Source of the DNA: Nocardia cerradoensis NBRC 101014
Lineage (GTDB): Bacteria; Actinomycetota; Actinomycetes; Mycobacteriales; Mycobacteriaceae
Direction: 5' to 3'
DNA: 42,531 nt
Assembly: GCF_000308535.1 (NCBI RefSeq)
Contig: NZ_BAFW01000382.1
Location: forward strand, 1-42,531
The notes under the pieces are model-generated. The model did not search any database, was not told the origin of the DNA, and was given only the letters and a program-made list of their open reading frames with translations. Made by a program: the position numbers and the translations under genes. Of the stretch, positions 8,885 to 15,419 are shown one piece after another; position 1 is the first letter of the stretch, and the number at the start of each line of letters is the position of its first letter.

Positions 8885-9492
8885 TGACAGTCTCGGATGA
8901 ACCGGCTTCCGTGGGCAAACCGGTTGCGCCGGATGATGTCTCGCGCTCACCCCGGCTGCCCGGCGATGCGGACATGTGGGTGATGGTGCTGGGTGACCTG
9001 TTCTTCTTCGGCTGCTACTTCGTCGTCTACATGGTCTTCCGTACCAGGTCGGCCGGCGATTTCGCCGCCGCGCAGCAGCATCTGAATCTGAGCATCGGTG
9101 TCGTCAACACCATCGTTCTGCTCACCAGTTCCATGTTCGTCGCCCTCGCCGTGATCTCCGCCAGGCAAGGCGTCGTCGCGTCCGCGCGCCGGCTGCTGGC
9201 GGCGGCCGGCGGGTGTGGCGTGGTGTTCGCGATGCTGAAAGCGTGCGAGTGGTACCTGGAGATCTCCCGAGGGCATACCGTCGGTACCGAGTTCTTCAGT
9301 TTCTACTACGCGCTCACCGGAATTCACCTGGCCCATCTGCTGCTGGGCATGCTGATCCTCGGCGTCGTGGGCCGCGAACTACGCAATTCCCGCCGCCCTC
9401 GGGTCGGCCTGGTCGAGCAGGGTGCCGTGTTCTGGCACATGATCGACCTGCTCTGGATCGTCATCTTCGCCATCGTCTACCTCATGAGGTGA
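8884..9492 (+). CDS. Heme-copper oxidase subunit III family protein (CoxC/NorE-like)
   Basis: 202 residues, ATG 8884 overlapping the previous stop. It shows subunit III hallmarks: LPGDADMWVMVLGDLFFFG near residue 26, TGIHLAHLLLGM near 145, and a final WHMIDLLWIVIFAIVYL helix. About five membrane helices, shorter than classical seven-helix subunit III and closer to NorE-type proteins of nitric-oxide-reductase clusters. No subunit I or II gene is present in the window, so its partner is encoded elsewhere or it works in a different complex. Family assignment is firm; function is inferred. Confidence 0.88.
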   Translation: MTVSDEPASVGKPVAPDDVSRSPRLPGDADMWVMVLGDLFFFGCYFVVYMVFRTRSAGDFAAAQQHLNLSIGVVNTIVLLTSSMFVALAVISARQGVVASARRLLAAAGGCGVVFAMLKACEWYLEISRGHTVGTEFFSFYYALTGIHLAHLLLGMLILGVVGRELRNSRRPRVGLVEQGAVFWHMIDLLWIVIFAIVYLMR

Positions 9493-9496
9493 CCTC

Positions 9497-9808
9497 GTGG
9501 TAGCACCCACCGATACCAGTGACGCGGCGCGCCACCGTCGTGACAAGCGGTTCATCATCTACTCCTGGGCGGCTCTCACGGCGATCACCGTGCTCACCTG
9601 GCGTCTCGCGCCGGGCCACGCGGAAGCTCACGAGGGCACGGGCGGCAAAGCGCTCGTCGCTGCGATCGTCGTCCTCGGGATGATCAAATGTCGCGTAATC
9701 ACCCACTCCTTCATGGAGGTCCGGCGCGCTCCGCGCTGGCTCGGGATAGTCACCGATACCTGGCTTGTCATCGTGTGGGCGGTCCTGCTCGGTATCTACC
9801 TCTATTGA
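9497..9808 (+). CDS. Cytochrome c oxidase subunit IV-like small membrane protein (NorF/CoxD-like)
   Basis: 103 residues from GTG 9497, 4 bp after the preceding stop, with GAGGTGA overlapping that stop as ribosome-binding site. Three hydrophobic helices: about residues 20-38, 50-66 and 84-102. The pattern of ALVAAIVVLGMIKCRVITHSF with a basic loop, then a last helix ending in Tyr, fits the prokaryotic cytochrome c oxidase subunit IV family that regularly follows subunit III/NorE genes. It is the last gene of the 7374-9808 operon. Confidence 0.75.
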   Translation: MVAPTDTSDAARHRRDKRFIIYSWAALTAITVLTWRLAPGHAEAHEGTGGKALVAAIVVLGMIKCRVITHSFMEVRRAPRWLGIVTDTWLVIVWAVLLGIYLY

Positions 9809-9823
9809 GGGACGGTATCCGTT

Positions 9824-9835
9824 TGTCCGGAAATA
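9824..9835 (+). repeat. Direct repeat TGTCCGGAAATA, copy 1
   Basis: An exact 12-bp word repeated at 9986-9997 in the same orientation. Both copies are preceded by GTT and followed by an AT-biased step, and they flank the promoter-like AT-rich segment before the leader ORF and yrbE. It could be a regulator site; nothing more can be said. Confidence 0.4.
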
Positions 9836-9874
9836 TCGCCACCACCGTGGTGCGTCTTGTGTGTGAGGCGGACA

Positions 9875-9904
9875 TTGCCGTCGCAAATTCTCTGAAATTA
9901 TGAT
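9875..9904 (+). promoter_or_regulatory. Candidate sigma-70-type promoter for the yrbE/Mce-associated unit
   Basis: TTGCCG at 9875-9880 and TATGAT at 9899-9904 with an 18-bp spacer. They lie in the only clearly AT-rich stretch between the oxidase-like operon and yrbE. The leader ORF start is about 108 bp downstream. Matches to consensus are good but untested. Confidence 0.5.
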
Positions 9905-9985
9905 TCTCATTGTTGAAGAGTTATATTCTCGAACTGAGGGGCATGCCGCGAACGAGCCAGTGAGTCACCGTCGCCGGGTCGTTCG

Positions 9986-9997
9986 TGTCCGGAAATA
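9986..9997 (+). repeat. Direct repeat TGTCCGGAAATA, copy 2
   Basis: Second copy of the 12-bp word at 9824. It ends 3 bp before the strong GGGAGGA ribosome-binding site of the leader ORF, so a protein bound here would lie downstream of the candidate promoter. Confidence 0.4.
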
Positions 9998-10011
9998 CTC
10001 GGGAGGAAGCG

Positions 10012-10056
10012 ATGGTCGATGTCGAGGATTCCGTTGCCGCGAAAGCGGGCCTGTGA
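10012..10056 (+). CDS. 14-residue leader ORF translationally coupled to yrbE
   Basis: ATG 10012 follows GGGAGGA (10001-10007) with ideal spacing, the best ribosome-binding site in this region. The peptide is MVDVEDSVAAKAGL and its TGA shares a base with the yrbE ATG (TGATG). Ribosomes would therefore load here and restart on yrbE, which has no comparable site of its own. It could be a coupling leader or the stub of a lost upstream gene. It is too short for homology. Confidence 0.5.
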   Translation: MVDVEDSVAAKAGL

Positions 10057-10922
10057 TGGCCGCGCCGTCTGTTCCGACGGATCGGGCCGCCGGTCGGTCC
10101 GCTGTCGGTGAGATCCGGGAGTGGGGCGCCGGGTACTTACGCCGCCATCCTGGCGCGTCGCTGGAAACTGTTGGGGGGCAGTTCGTCCTGAGTGTCCGAG
10201 CGATTCAGTATCTGACTGCCGACATGGTGAGGGGGCGCTTCCCGTTTCGGGAATTCGTCCAGCAGGCAGTGTTCATGGCCAAGACCGCCTACGTCCCGAC
10301 CGTCGCGGTGGCGCTGCCCATCAGTGCGACGATGTCGATCCAGTTCGGGCTGCTGGCCGGTCAGGTCGGGGCGACGTCACTGGCCGGTGCCGCGGGAGGC
10401 CTGGCCGTGATACGGCAGGCCGCACCGTTGGTCACCGCGATCTTGCTGGCAGCCGCCGTGGGGTCGGCGATCTGCTCGGATCTCGGCGCCCGGAAAATCC
10501 GTGAAGAGATCGATGCCATGGAGGTCATGGGAGTATCCGCGCTCCGGGCGCTCGTCGTGCCACGGCTGGCGGCCTGTGTCGTGGTGGCCATCGGGCTGAC
10601 GGGACTGAGCGCCTTCGTCGGGTTCCTCGCCGGATATCTGTTCAATGTCTACATCCAGAACGGCACGCCGGGAAGCTATCTGGCCACCTTCTCCTCGTTC
10701 GCACGAGTCGGTGACCTGTGGTTGGCGATGGTGAAGGCCGTGGTCTTCGGCGTCATCGTCACCGTCGTCTCCTGCCACAAGGGGCTGACCACCAAGGGCG
10801 GTCCGGGCGGCGTCGCCAATTCGGTCAATGCCGCGGTCGTGGCCACCATCATTCTGTTGATGCTGGTGAACGCCGGCTTCACCGAGCTTTACACCATCCT
10901 GTTTCCGAGAACCACCCTCTGA
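10056..10922 (+). CDS. YrbE/MlaE family ABC permease (orphan, not next to mce genes)
   Basis: 288 residues from ATG 10056. A membrane protein with the MlaE/YrbE signature: GQVGATSLAGAAGGLAVIRQ, QAAPLVTAILLAAAVGSAIC, DLGARKIREEIDAMEVMG (the coupling segment to the Mlk/MceG ATPase), NGTPGSYLATF and KGLTTKGGPGGVANSVN. Five or so membrane helices. Length is nearer to YrbE-B than YrbE-A members. Normally yrbEA, yrbEB and six mce genes are contiguous. Here a single yrbE is followed only by an Mce-associated protein, so it may supply an alternative permease to an existing Mce complex or be a remnant. Confidence 0.9.
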   Translation: MAAPSVPTDRAAGRSAVGEIREWGAGYLRRHPGASLETVGGQFVLSVRAIQYLTADMVRGRFPFREFVQQAVFMAKTAYVPTVAVALPISATMSIQFGLLAGQVGATSLAGAAGGLAVIRQAAPLVTAILLAAAVGSAICSDLGARKIREEIDAMEVMGVSALRALVVPRLAACVVVAIGLTGLSAFVGFLAGYLFNVYIQNGTPGSYLATFSSFARVGDLWLAMVKAVVFGVIVTVVSCHKGLTTKGGPGGVANSVNAAVVATIILLMLVNAGFTELYTILFPRTTL

Positions 10923-10998
10923 TCCCCGGTACGAGGCGAACAGCCGGCTGAAACAGCCTGGGCGACAACGGTTGAGCATACGACGATGGGACGGGACG

Positions 10999-11622
10999 AT
11001 GGACACGACTGAGGTGTCGAAGGCCGACGAGGACGATGCAGTGGTGTCGGTCGAGCCCGATGCCTCGACGACCGAGGCGACAGGACCGGGCGCGCCGCGG
11101 GAAGCGGAGCCCGCCGAGGGCAACGCGGTGCCGAAGTGGCGCAGGTGGCTGCCGCGACCGGGGACCGCGGTGCTGATCGTGCTGCTGGTAGCTGCGACCG
11201 CAGGGTGCGTCGTCTTCGGATCGAAGTTCCGCACGCTACATAATCGCGAGGATGCCGGCCGCGCGGCATCGGCCGCGGCGCAGGACTACGCGGTCGCGCT
11301 GACCAATATCGACTTCGCCCACCTCGACGCCGACACCGCGACCGTCCTGAACGGCGCCACCGGCGAGTTCGAGGCCATGTACCGCCAGTCTGCCGAACAG
11401 CTGAAACCTGTTCTGTTGCAGGCGAAAGCGGTAAGCAAAGGCCGTGTGGTCGCCGCGAGCGTACAGTCCGAGTCCGAGAACCATGCGGTGATCATGCTGT
11501 TCGTCGACGCCGAGATCACCAACGTGACGAACCCCCAGCCCCGTCTCGACCGCAACCGCCTTCTGATGACCATGGATCGTGTCGACGGGCGCTGGCTGGC
11601 AAGCAAGGTCGAGTTGCCATAG
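10999..11622 (+). CDS. Mce-associated membrane protein (Mas-like)
   Basis: 207 residues from ATG 10999; an upstream TTG at 10972 would add 9. The N-terminal 45 residues are acidic and probably disordered. One membrane helix is at about residues 56-79 (TAVLIVLLVAATAGCVVFG). A periplasmic-side domain follows with the pattern AASAAAQDYAVALTNIDF and a final RWLASKVE strand, typical of Mce-associated proteins that stabilise Mce complexes. It lies 76 bp after yrbE, probably in the same transcript. Family recognition is by layout and motifs. Confidence 0.78.
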   Translation: MDTTEVSKADEDDAVVSVEPDASTTEATGPGAPREAEPAEGNAVPKWRRWLPRPGTAVLIVLLVAATAGCVVFGSKFRTLHNREDAGRAASAAAQDYAVALTNIDFAHLDADTATVLNGATGEFEAMYRQSAEQLKPVLLQAKAVSKGRVVAASVQSESENHAVIMLFVDAEITNVTNPQPRLDRNRLLMTMDRVDGRWLASKVELP

Positions 11623-11639
11623 TCCGGCCGATGACCAGC

Positions 11640-11976
11640 CCCATCCCGTCCGTCGGCCTCGGACCGACCTTCTCCACCCCGCCGGGTGCCGACGTGGCAG
11701 TTCCTGCGAAATGCATTGCTGCGCAGCCGGGATTTCGACGTGTCGGCGGCGATACTGCCGACGCGGGGCCGAAGTGGGGGATGGGGCGGGCGCTGTCAAC
11801 GGCGGGAACGATGAAGGCGCGCAGCCGTTTTCCGAAGTCGGGGTCATCGACGCCGATCACGGCGGCGTCCAGGACCTTGGGGTGATCGGCGAGCTCAACG
11901 CGTTGGCCATCGCATTCGAAGGCCGGATCACCCCGACCGGAAACCAACCCTACCGGGTCAGATTCACCGGTGATCC
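11640..11976 (-). pseudogene. Relic of an acyl-CoA synthetase C-terminal domain
   Basis: Read on the minus strand, this stretch encodes HPKVLDAAVIGVDDPDFGKR followed by LRAFIVPA, a classic AMP-binding enzyme C-terminal core. Further on, in another frame, it gives YRRRHVEI and QELPRRHPAG, matching the usual YKxPRxVEF and ELPRTPxGK region. The catalytic Lys is not recognisable. At least one frameshift separates the two parts, and the large N-terminal domain is absent because the relic ends against the ISL3 element. It is non-functional. It probably once belonged to a lipid or CoA pathway near the Mce-associated genes. Confidence 0.65.
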
Positions 11977-13120
11977 GGCTCTGGCTCACTTTCGGTGGTA
12001 GTTGATACACGGTGACGGCACGATGCCTTGGTGTCTGTGGCGAATGTTGCTGTGGGGATGGTGTTCTCGGGTTTGTCGATGCTGATCGTGGACGATGTTG
12101 TCGATGAGGGCCCACGGGTCGTGGTGCGGGCCAAGGCGGCGCCGGTCCCGGCGGTGTGCTCGCGGTGCGGGGCCGAGTCGTCGAAGGTCCACAGCTACCA
12201 TCACCGGACCGTGGCGGATCCGCCGGTCGACGGCCGCTTGGTGGTCGTGCGGGTGCGGGTGCGGCGGCTGGTCTGCCCGACGCCGCAGTGCTGCAGGACC
12301 TTTCGTGAGCAGATTCCCGGGCTGCTCGAACGCTACCAACGGTGAACGACCCGGCTGACTGGTCAGGTGCGGGCGATCGTGAAGGAACTGGCCGGTCGGG
12401 CTGCGGTCCGCGTGTTGGCTGCGTTGCCGGTTCGACTCTCCCGGCACACCGCGGTGCGGGTGCTGCTGGCGATCCCGTTGCCACGCCGCCCGGTTCCCCG
12501 GGTGATCAGCGTGGACGACTTCGCCCTGCGACGCCGAAACCGTTACTGCACAGCGGTTATCGATGCTGTGACTCATGAACGAATTGACGTTCTGGCCGAC
12601 CGCAAATCTGAAACCCTCGAAAAATGGCTTCGCGGCCATCCTGGCGTCGAGGTCGTCGCTGCCCATGGCCGATGCTGGGCCGCGGCCGGCCCGAAACGAC
12701 AGACCCTCACCCGCGAGACCACCACCCTGGAACGCTGGCATGCGGTGCACGACCTGCTGAATCAGGGCGTCGGATTGCTGGACTGCGCCCGCCGCCTCGG
12801 CCTGGCGTTGAACATGGTGAAACGCTATGCCCGCGCACCCGAACCAGATCAATTGCGCCGCCCACCGTACTACGGCCTGCCTGGTCGACCCCTATCGCGA
12901 CCATCTGCGCCGCCGCCGCATCGAGCAGCCCGGTGTTCCGGTCCTGCACCTGTTCCACGAGATCACAGCGCTCGGCTACACCGGCAAGCCTGAACCTGCT
13001 GCACAAATACCTCAACCAGGGCCGCGCCGAAAGCGACCGCATCACTCCCTCCCCACGGCGGCTGACCTCCTGGATCATGAGTCGGCCCAACGATCTTCCC
13101 GCCGGACGCCGAACTCACTT
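11977..13120 (+). mobile_element. Degenerate ISL3-family insertion sequence
   Basis: The element begins with a GGCTCTGGCTCACTTTCGG-type left end at 11977, which resembles ISL3 terminal repeats starting GGCTCT. It continues into a broken transposase. The right end is missing: similarity stops near 13120 at the GRRTHL segment, and no inverted copy of the left end is seen. The left boundary abuts the acyl-CoA synthetase relic and the right boundary abuts the start of a truncated secreted-protein gene on the minus strand. Confidence 0.65.
12028..13120 (+). pseudogene. ISL3-family transposase, multiply disrupted
   Basis: The N-terminal zinc-finger part is intact (CSRCGAESSKVHSYHHRT, then RRLVCPTPQCCRTF). 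A TGA at 12343-12345 interrupts RYQR...TTRLTGQVRA, consistent with CGA to TGA. The DDE-domain start VISVDDFALRRRNRY is present. The next conserved stretch is missing, because HPGVEVV joins directly to AAHGRCWAAAGPKRQ, so an in-frame deletion removed the second catalytic Asp region. Two frameshifts follow, near 12860 (into the frame of ACLVDPYRDHLRRRR) and 12990 (into the frame of SLNLLHKYLNQGRAESDR). The C-terminus is lost. It cannot be active. Confidence 0.85.
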
Positions 13121-13169
13121 GGCCTGCGAGGGCGAGCAGAGCGAGTGTGCGGGTCGTGCGATGAGGCAT
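13120..13169 (-). pseudogene. N-terminal stub of a secreted-protein gene cut by the IS remnant
   Basis: From ATG 13169, preceded on the minus strand by TTGGAG 7 bases away, the frame reads MPHRTTRTLALLALAGQ. This has the basic N-region and hydrophobic core of a signal peptide. Similarity to a normal gene ends at the IS remnant boundary, so only about 17 codons remain. The upstream 160 bp hold an 8-bp inverted repeat (13190-13206) and a hairpin (13215-13230). Reading it as a gene start is inference. Confidence 0.35.
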
Positions 13170-13214
13170 CGGTGACTCCAAGAATTGAACGCTGCCCAGG
13201 GCAGCGCTGATCGA

Positions 13215-13230
13215 CGGCGCGTGTGCGCCG
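13215..13230. repeat. Small inverted repeat CGGCGC-GTGT-GCGCCG
   Basis: Perfect 6-bp arms around a 4-base loop, between the IS remnant and the end of the convergent-side TetR gene. There is no T-run on either side, so an intrinsic terminator is not supported; it could still fold in RNA. Confidence 0.3.
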
Positions 13231-13329
13231 CGAAGACAACGGGATATGGAAGGAGCGAGAGGACACGGCATCGCTGGAGGTGCATTCGGCAGCCGCGCAA
13301 GTGATTTCAGTGCCGCGGGCGGCGGTTGC

Positions 13330-13770
13330 TCACGGTGCGTTGAGGGCGTGGAAGAGCATGTGGGTGAGGGTGTCTGTGATCGTTTCCTTGGCCGGCCGCG
13401 GGTCGGTGTGGCACCAGTCGTAGACCAGTCCGTCGATCGCGCCCACGAATGCCACGAAGATCGGGCGGAAGTCCCGGTGCGGGATACGGCCTTGGCGGAC
13501 GAGTTCCTCGGCGATGGCGCATTGCACCCCGATCCAGTTCTCCCGGATCTGTCTGCGGTGTGCTTCCAGTTGCGGGCTGACTCCGATGACGGTGACGAAC
13601 AGCAGGGTGGCCCACCGCGGATCCTCGGCGAAGCTGTCGACGTAGGCCTCGATGTTGCGGTGGATGAGATCGCGTGTGTATCCCTGAGCGAACAGCAGTT
13701 CGTCGCGGGATGCGAATTCTTCGTAGAACTGGCGGGTGGACAGGTTGGCTTCGGCGCAGACCCGCGCCAC
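13330..13770 (-). CDS. TetR family regulator lacking the start of its DNA-binding domain
   Basis: 146 residues can be read from GTG 13770. The frame begins inside the helix-turn-helix (VARVCAEANLSTRQFYEEFA) and then runs through a complete ligand-binding domain. Normal relatives carry about 30 more residues. A likely original N-terminus, RSQAVGPELPARI, is visible just upstream (about 13841-13800) in a different frame. The distance is too short for helices 1-2, so a deletion of roughly 40 bp with a frameshift seems to have removed them. The gene is divergent from the MFS gene with two operators between them. It is probably a recent pseudogene. Confidence 0.75.
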   Translation of the reverse strand: MARVCAEANLSTRQFYEEFASRDELLFAQGYTRDLIHRNIEAYVDSFAEDPRWATLLFVTVIGVSPQLEAHRRQIRENWIGVQCAIAEELVRQGRIPHRDFRPIFVAFVGAIDGLVYDWCHTDPRPAKETITDTLTHMLFHALNAP

Positions 13771-13850
13771 GCTACCGGCGCGAACAGCGGCACGGTCGGG
13801 ATCCGAGCAGGGAGTTCCGGGCCAACCGCCTGAGATCTCACAGGCTACTT

Positions 13851-13866
13851 AGTGAGTGAACTTACT
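13851..13866. promoter_or_regulatory. Candidate TetR operator, imperfect copy
   Basis: AGTGAGTGAACTTACT, an imperfect palindrome matching 13 of 16 bases of the core of the perfect operator 45 bp away (AGTGAGTTAACTCACT). It lies between the truncated tetR and the MFS gene, on the tetR side. Confidence 0.55.
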
Positions 13867-13890
13867 TGACATTGTGAGTACGCCCGTCAA

Positions 13891-13916
13891 GACTGAGTGA
13901 GTTAACTCACTCAGTC
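13891..13916. promoter_or_regulatory. Perfect 26-bp palindromic operator upstream of the MFS gene
   Basis: The half-site GACTGAGTGAGTT is followed directly by its exact reverse complement. The palindrome ends 14 bp before the MFS start codon, so bound protein would block transcription or translation initiation. Position and symmetry are those of an operator for a TetR-type repressor of an efflux pump. Either flanking TetR protein could be the ligand; the divergent one has lost half its DNA-binding domain, so the downstream one is the surviving candidate. Confidence 0.75.
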
Positions 13917-13930
13917 GAGAGGGTGCGGAA

Positions 13931-15418
13931 ATGCAGGAGGCTTTGAGGCAAGAGCCCGGGCGGCGGCGATTGGTGCTGAGGTCCAGGCTGGGAGTGGCTG
14001 TATTGGTACTGCTGTGCGCTGTCCAGTTTCTGGACATCGTGGACTCGGCGATCGTGAACGTCGCCCTGCCGTCCATCCAGCACAGTTTGCATTTCACACA
14101 ACAGAATCTGCAGTGGGTGGCCAGTGGCTACATCTTGACTTATGGGGGATTTCTGCTGGCCGGCGGCCGTCTGGGCGATCTGCTCGGCCGCCGCCGCATG
14201 CTGTTCGCGGGTCTGGTTGTGTTCGCTTCATCGTCATTGACGGCCGGACTGACCGACGATGCCGGGCTGCTGATCGCGGCGCGGCTTGTGCAGGGCATCG
14301 GGGCGGCGTTCATGGCTCCCGCGGCGCTGTCCGAACTCACGACGAGTTTCCGCGAGGGCAAGGATCGGGACACGGCGCTCGGGGTGTGGGGCGGCATCAG
14401 CGGCGTGGCCGCGGCGGCGGGTGTGTTCCTCGGGGGAATCATCGCCCAGGGACCGGGCTGGCGGTGGGTCTTCTTCGTGAATCCGCCCATCTGTGTCGCG
14501 GTAATCGCTTGTGCCGTAATGCTTCTGGCGGACGACCGGCCCAGCCGGACCGGGCGGGCCGCCTTCGATTCGCACGGCGCGGTGCTGCTGACCGGCGGCA
14601 TGCTGCTGCTGGTGTACGGACTGGTGCGCGCGCCGATCGTGGGCTGGGGCTCGCTTTCCACCGTCCTGTGCTTGGGCGGATCGGCCGCTTTGCTCGCCGC
14701 GTTCGCCCTCAACGAAGCACGCACCCGTGATCCGCTGGTGCCCGCGCCGGTTCTGCGGGTGAAAGGGCTGGTCGCAGCGGATCTGACCCAATTGATCGCG
14801 TTCGCCGGGTTCTTCTCGCTGCTTTTCTATGCCACCCTCTACATGCAGGAGATCCTGCACTACTCGCCATGCCGCCGCCAGCCCGGCCGTCTCCGGCGGG
14901 ACGCCCGCGTTGGCCGCGGCGGTGACTGCGACGAACACCGGCCCCGCCCCCAACGACATCACGAGGAATCCCGGCAGGAGATCTTCGAGGTAGGAACCGT
15001 GCATCGGCACCTTGGACACGTAATAGATGCCTGCCCCGGCGAGCAGGCAGCCCACGACCATCACCGAGCGGGTGCCGACGCGCGTGATCAGTTGCGACGC
15101 AACGCCTCCGGCGACGGCGAACCCGGCGGTGATCGGAAGGTAGGCGAATCCGGCCCGGATCGGCGGAACTCGTCCCAGCAGGTCGGCAGCGCGGCCGGCC
15201 TCGCGATCCTGTCCGCCGTCGCCATCACCCGCACCGACAATCTGATCGCCGCGGGCGCTTCCGCCGCCGTGGCCGCCGATTCCGGCTACCAGCGTGCGCT
15301 GCTTGTCGGGGCCATCCTGATGGGGGTCGCGGCCCTGATCGCCCTGCGCACCGGCAATACGCGAATGCGAGCACCGCTGGTCATGGTCGACGCGGAAGCG
15401 TCGTATCCTGCTAAGTGA
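13931..15418 (+). CDS. MFS efflux transporter (DHA2/14-helix type) with an internal inverted segment
   Basis: The open frame gives 495 residues from ATG 13931. Residues 1-312 are a normal drug-exporter N-terminal part: motif LDIVDSAIVNVALPSIQ, then WVASGYILTYGGFLLAGGRL, GRRRMLFAGL and RLVQGIGAAFMAPAALSEL. The last part (QQVGSAAGLAILSAVAITRT onward) is also normal. Residues about 313-411 are Arg/His-rich and unlike any membrane protein, because this DNA lies in reverse orientation. The minus strand there encodes exactly the missing helices (RAGFAYLPITAGFAVAGGV, then GPVFVAVTAAANAGVPPETA). The frame stays open only because the antisense frame has no stop. The encoded pump should be inactive in this orientation. 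The next TetR gene starts 2 bp after its stop. Confidence 0.85.
   Translation: MQEALRQEPGRRRLVLRSRLGVAVLVLLCAVQFLDIVDSAIVNVALPSIQHSLHFTQQNLQWVASGYILTYGGFLLAGGRLGDLLGRRRMLFAGLVVFASSSLTAGLTDDAGLLIAARLVQGIGAAFMAPAALSELTTSFREGKDRDTALGVWGGISGVAAAAGVFLGGIIAQGPGWRWVFFVNPPICVAVIACAVMLLADDRPSRTGRAAFDSHGAVLLTGGMLLLVYGLVRAPIVGWGSLSTVLCLGGSAALLAAFALNEARTRDPLVPAPVLRVKGLVAADLTQLIAFAGFFSLLFYATLYMQEILHYSPCRRQPGRLRRDARVGRGGDCDEHRPRPQRHHEESRQEIFEVGTVHRHLGHVIDACPGEQAAHDHHRAGADARDQLRRNASGDGEPGGDRKVGESGPDRRNSSQQVGSAAGLAILSAVAITRTDNLIAAGASAAVAADSGYQRALLVGAILMGVAALIALRTGNTRMRAPLVMVDAEASYPAK
14866..15164. other. Inverted segment inside the MFS gene
   Basis: Placing the reverse complement of about 14869-15161 back between the flanks restores a continuous MFS sequence, from YMQEILHYSP through IRAGFAYLPI and on to GLAAA and NSSQQVG. 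The junctions share only 3-5 inverted bases (GCC at 14866-14868, GGC at 15162-15164), and no long inverted repeats or recombinase gene are nearby. The restored right junction would read AAAWRNSS where relatives usually have AAALLNSS-like sequence, so a small change at the junction is possible. Biological inversion and assembly error are both open. Confidence 0.85.
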
Positions 15419-15419
15419 G

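Noticed and set aside
11579..12001. Plus-strand 140-codon ORF after the Mce-associated gene
   Set aside because: The opposite strand shows clear AMP-binding C-terminal motifs; the plus frame is its shadow.
13931..15418. A genuine fusion of a transporter with a novel hydrophilic domain
   Set aside because: The minus strand of the hydrophilic part encodes exactly the missing transporter helices, so inversion explains it better.
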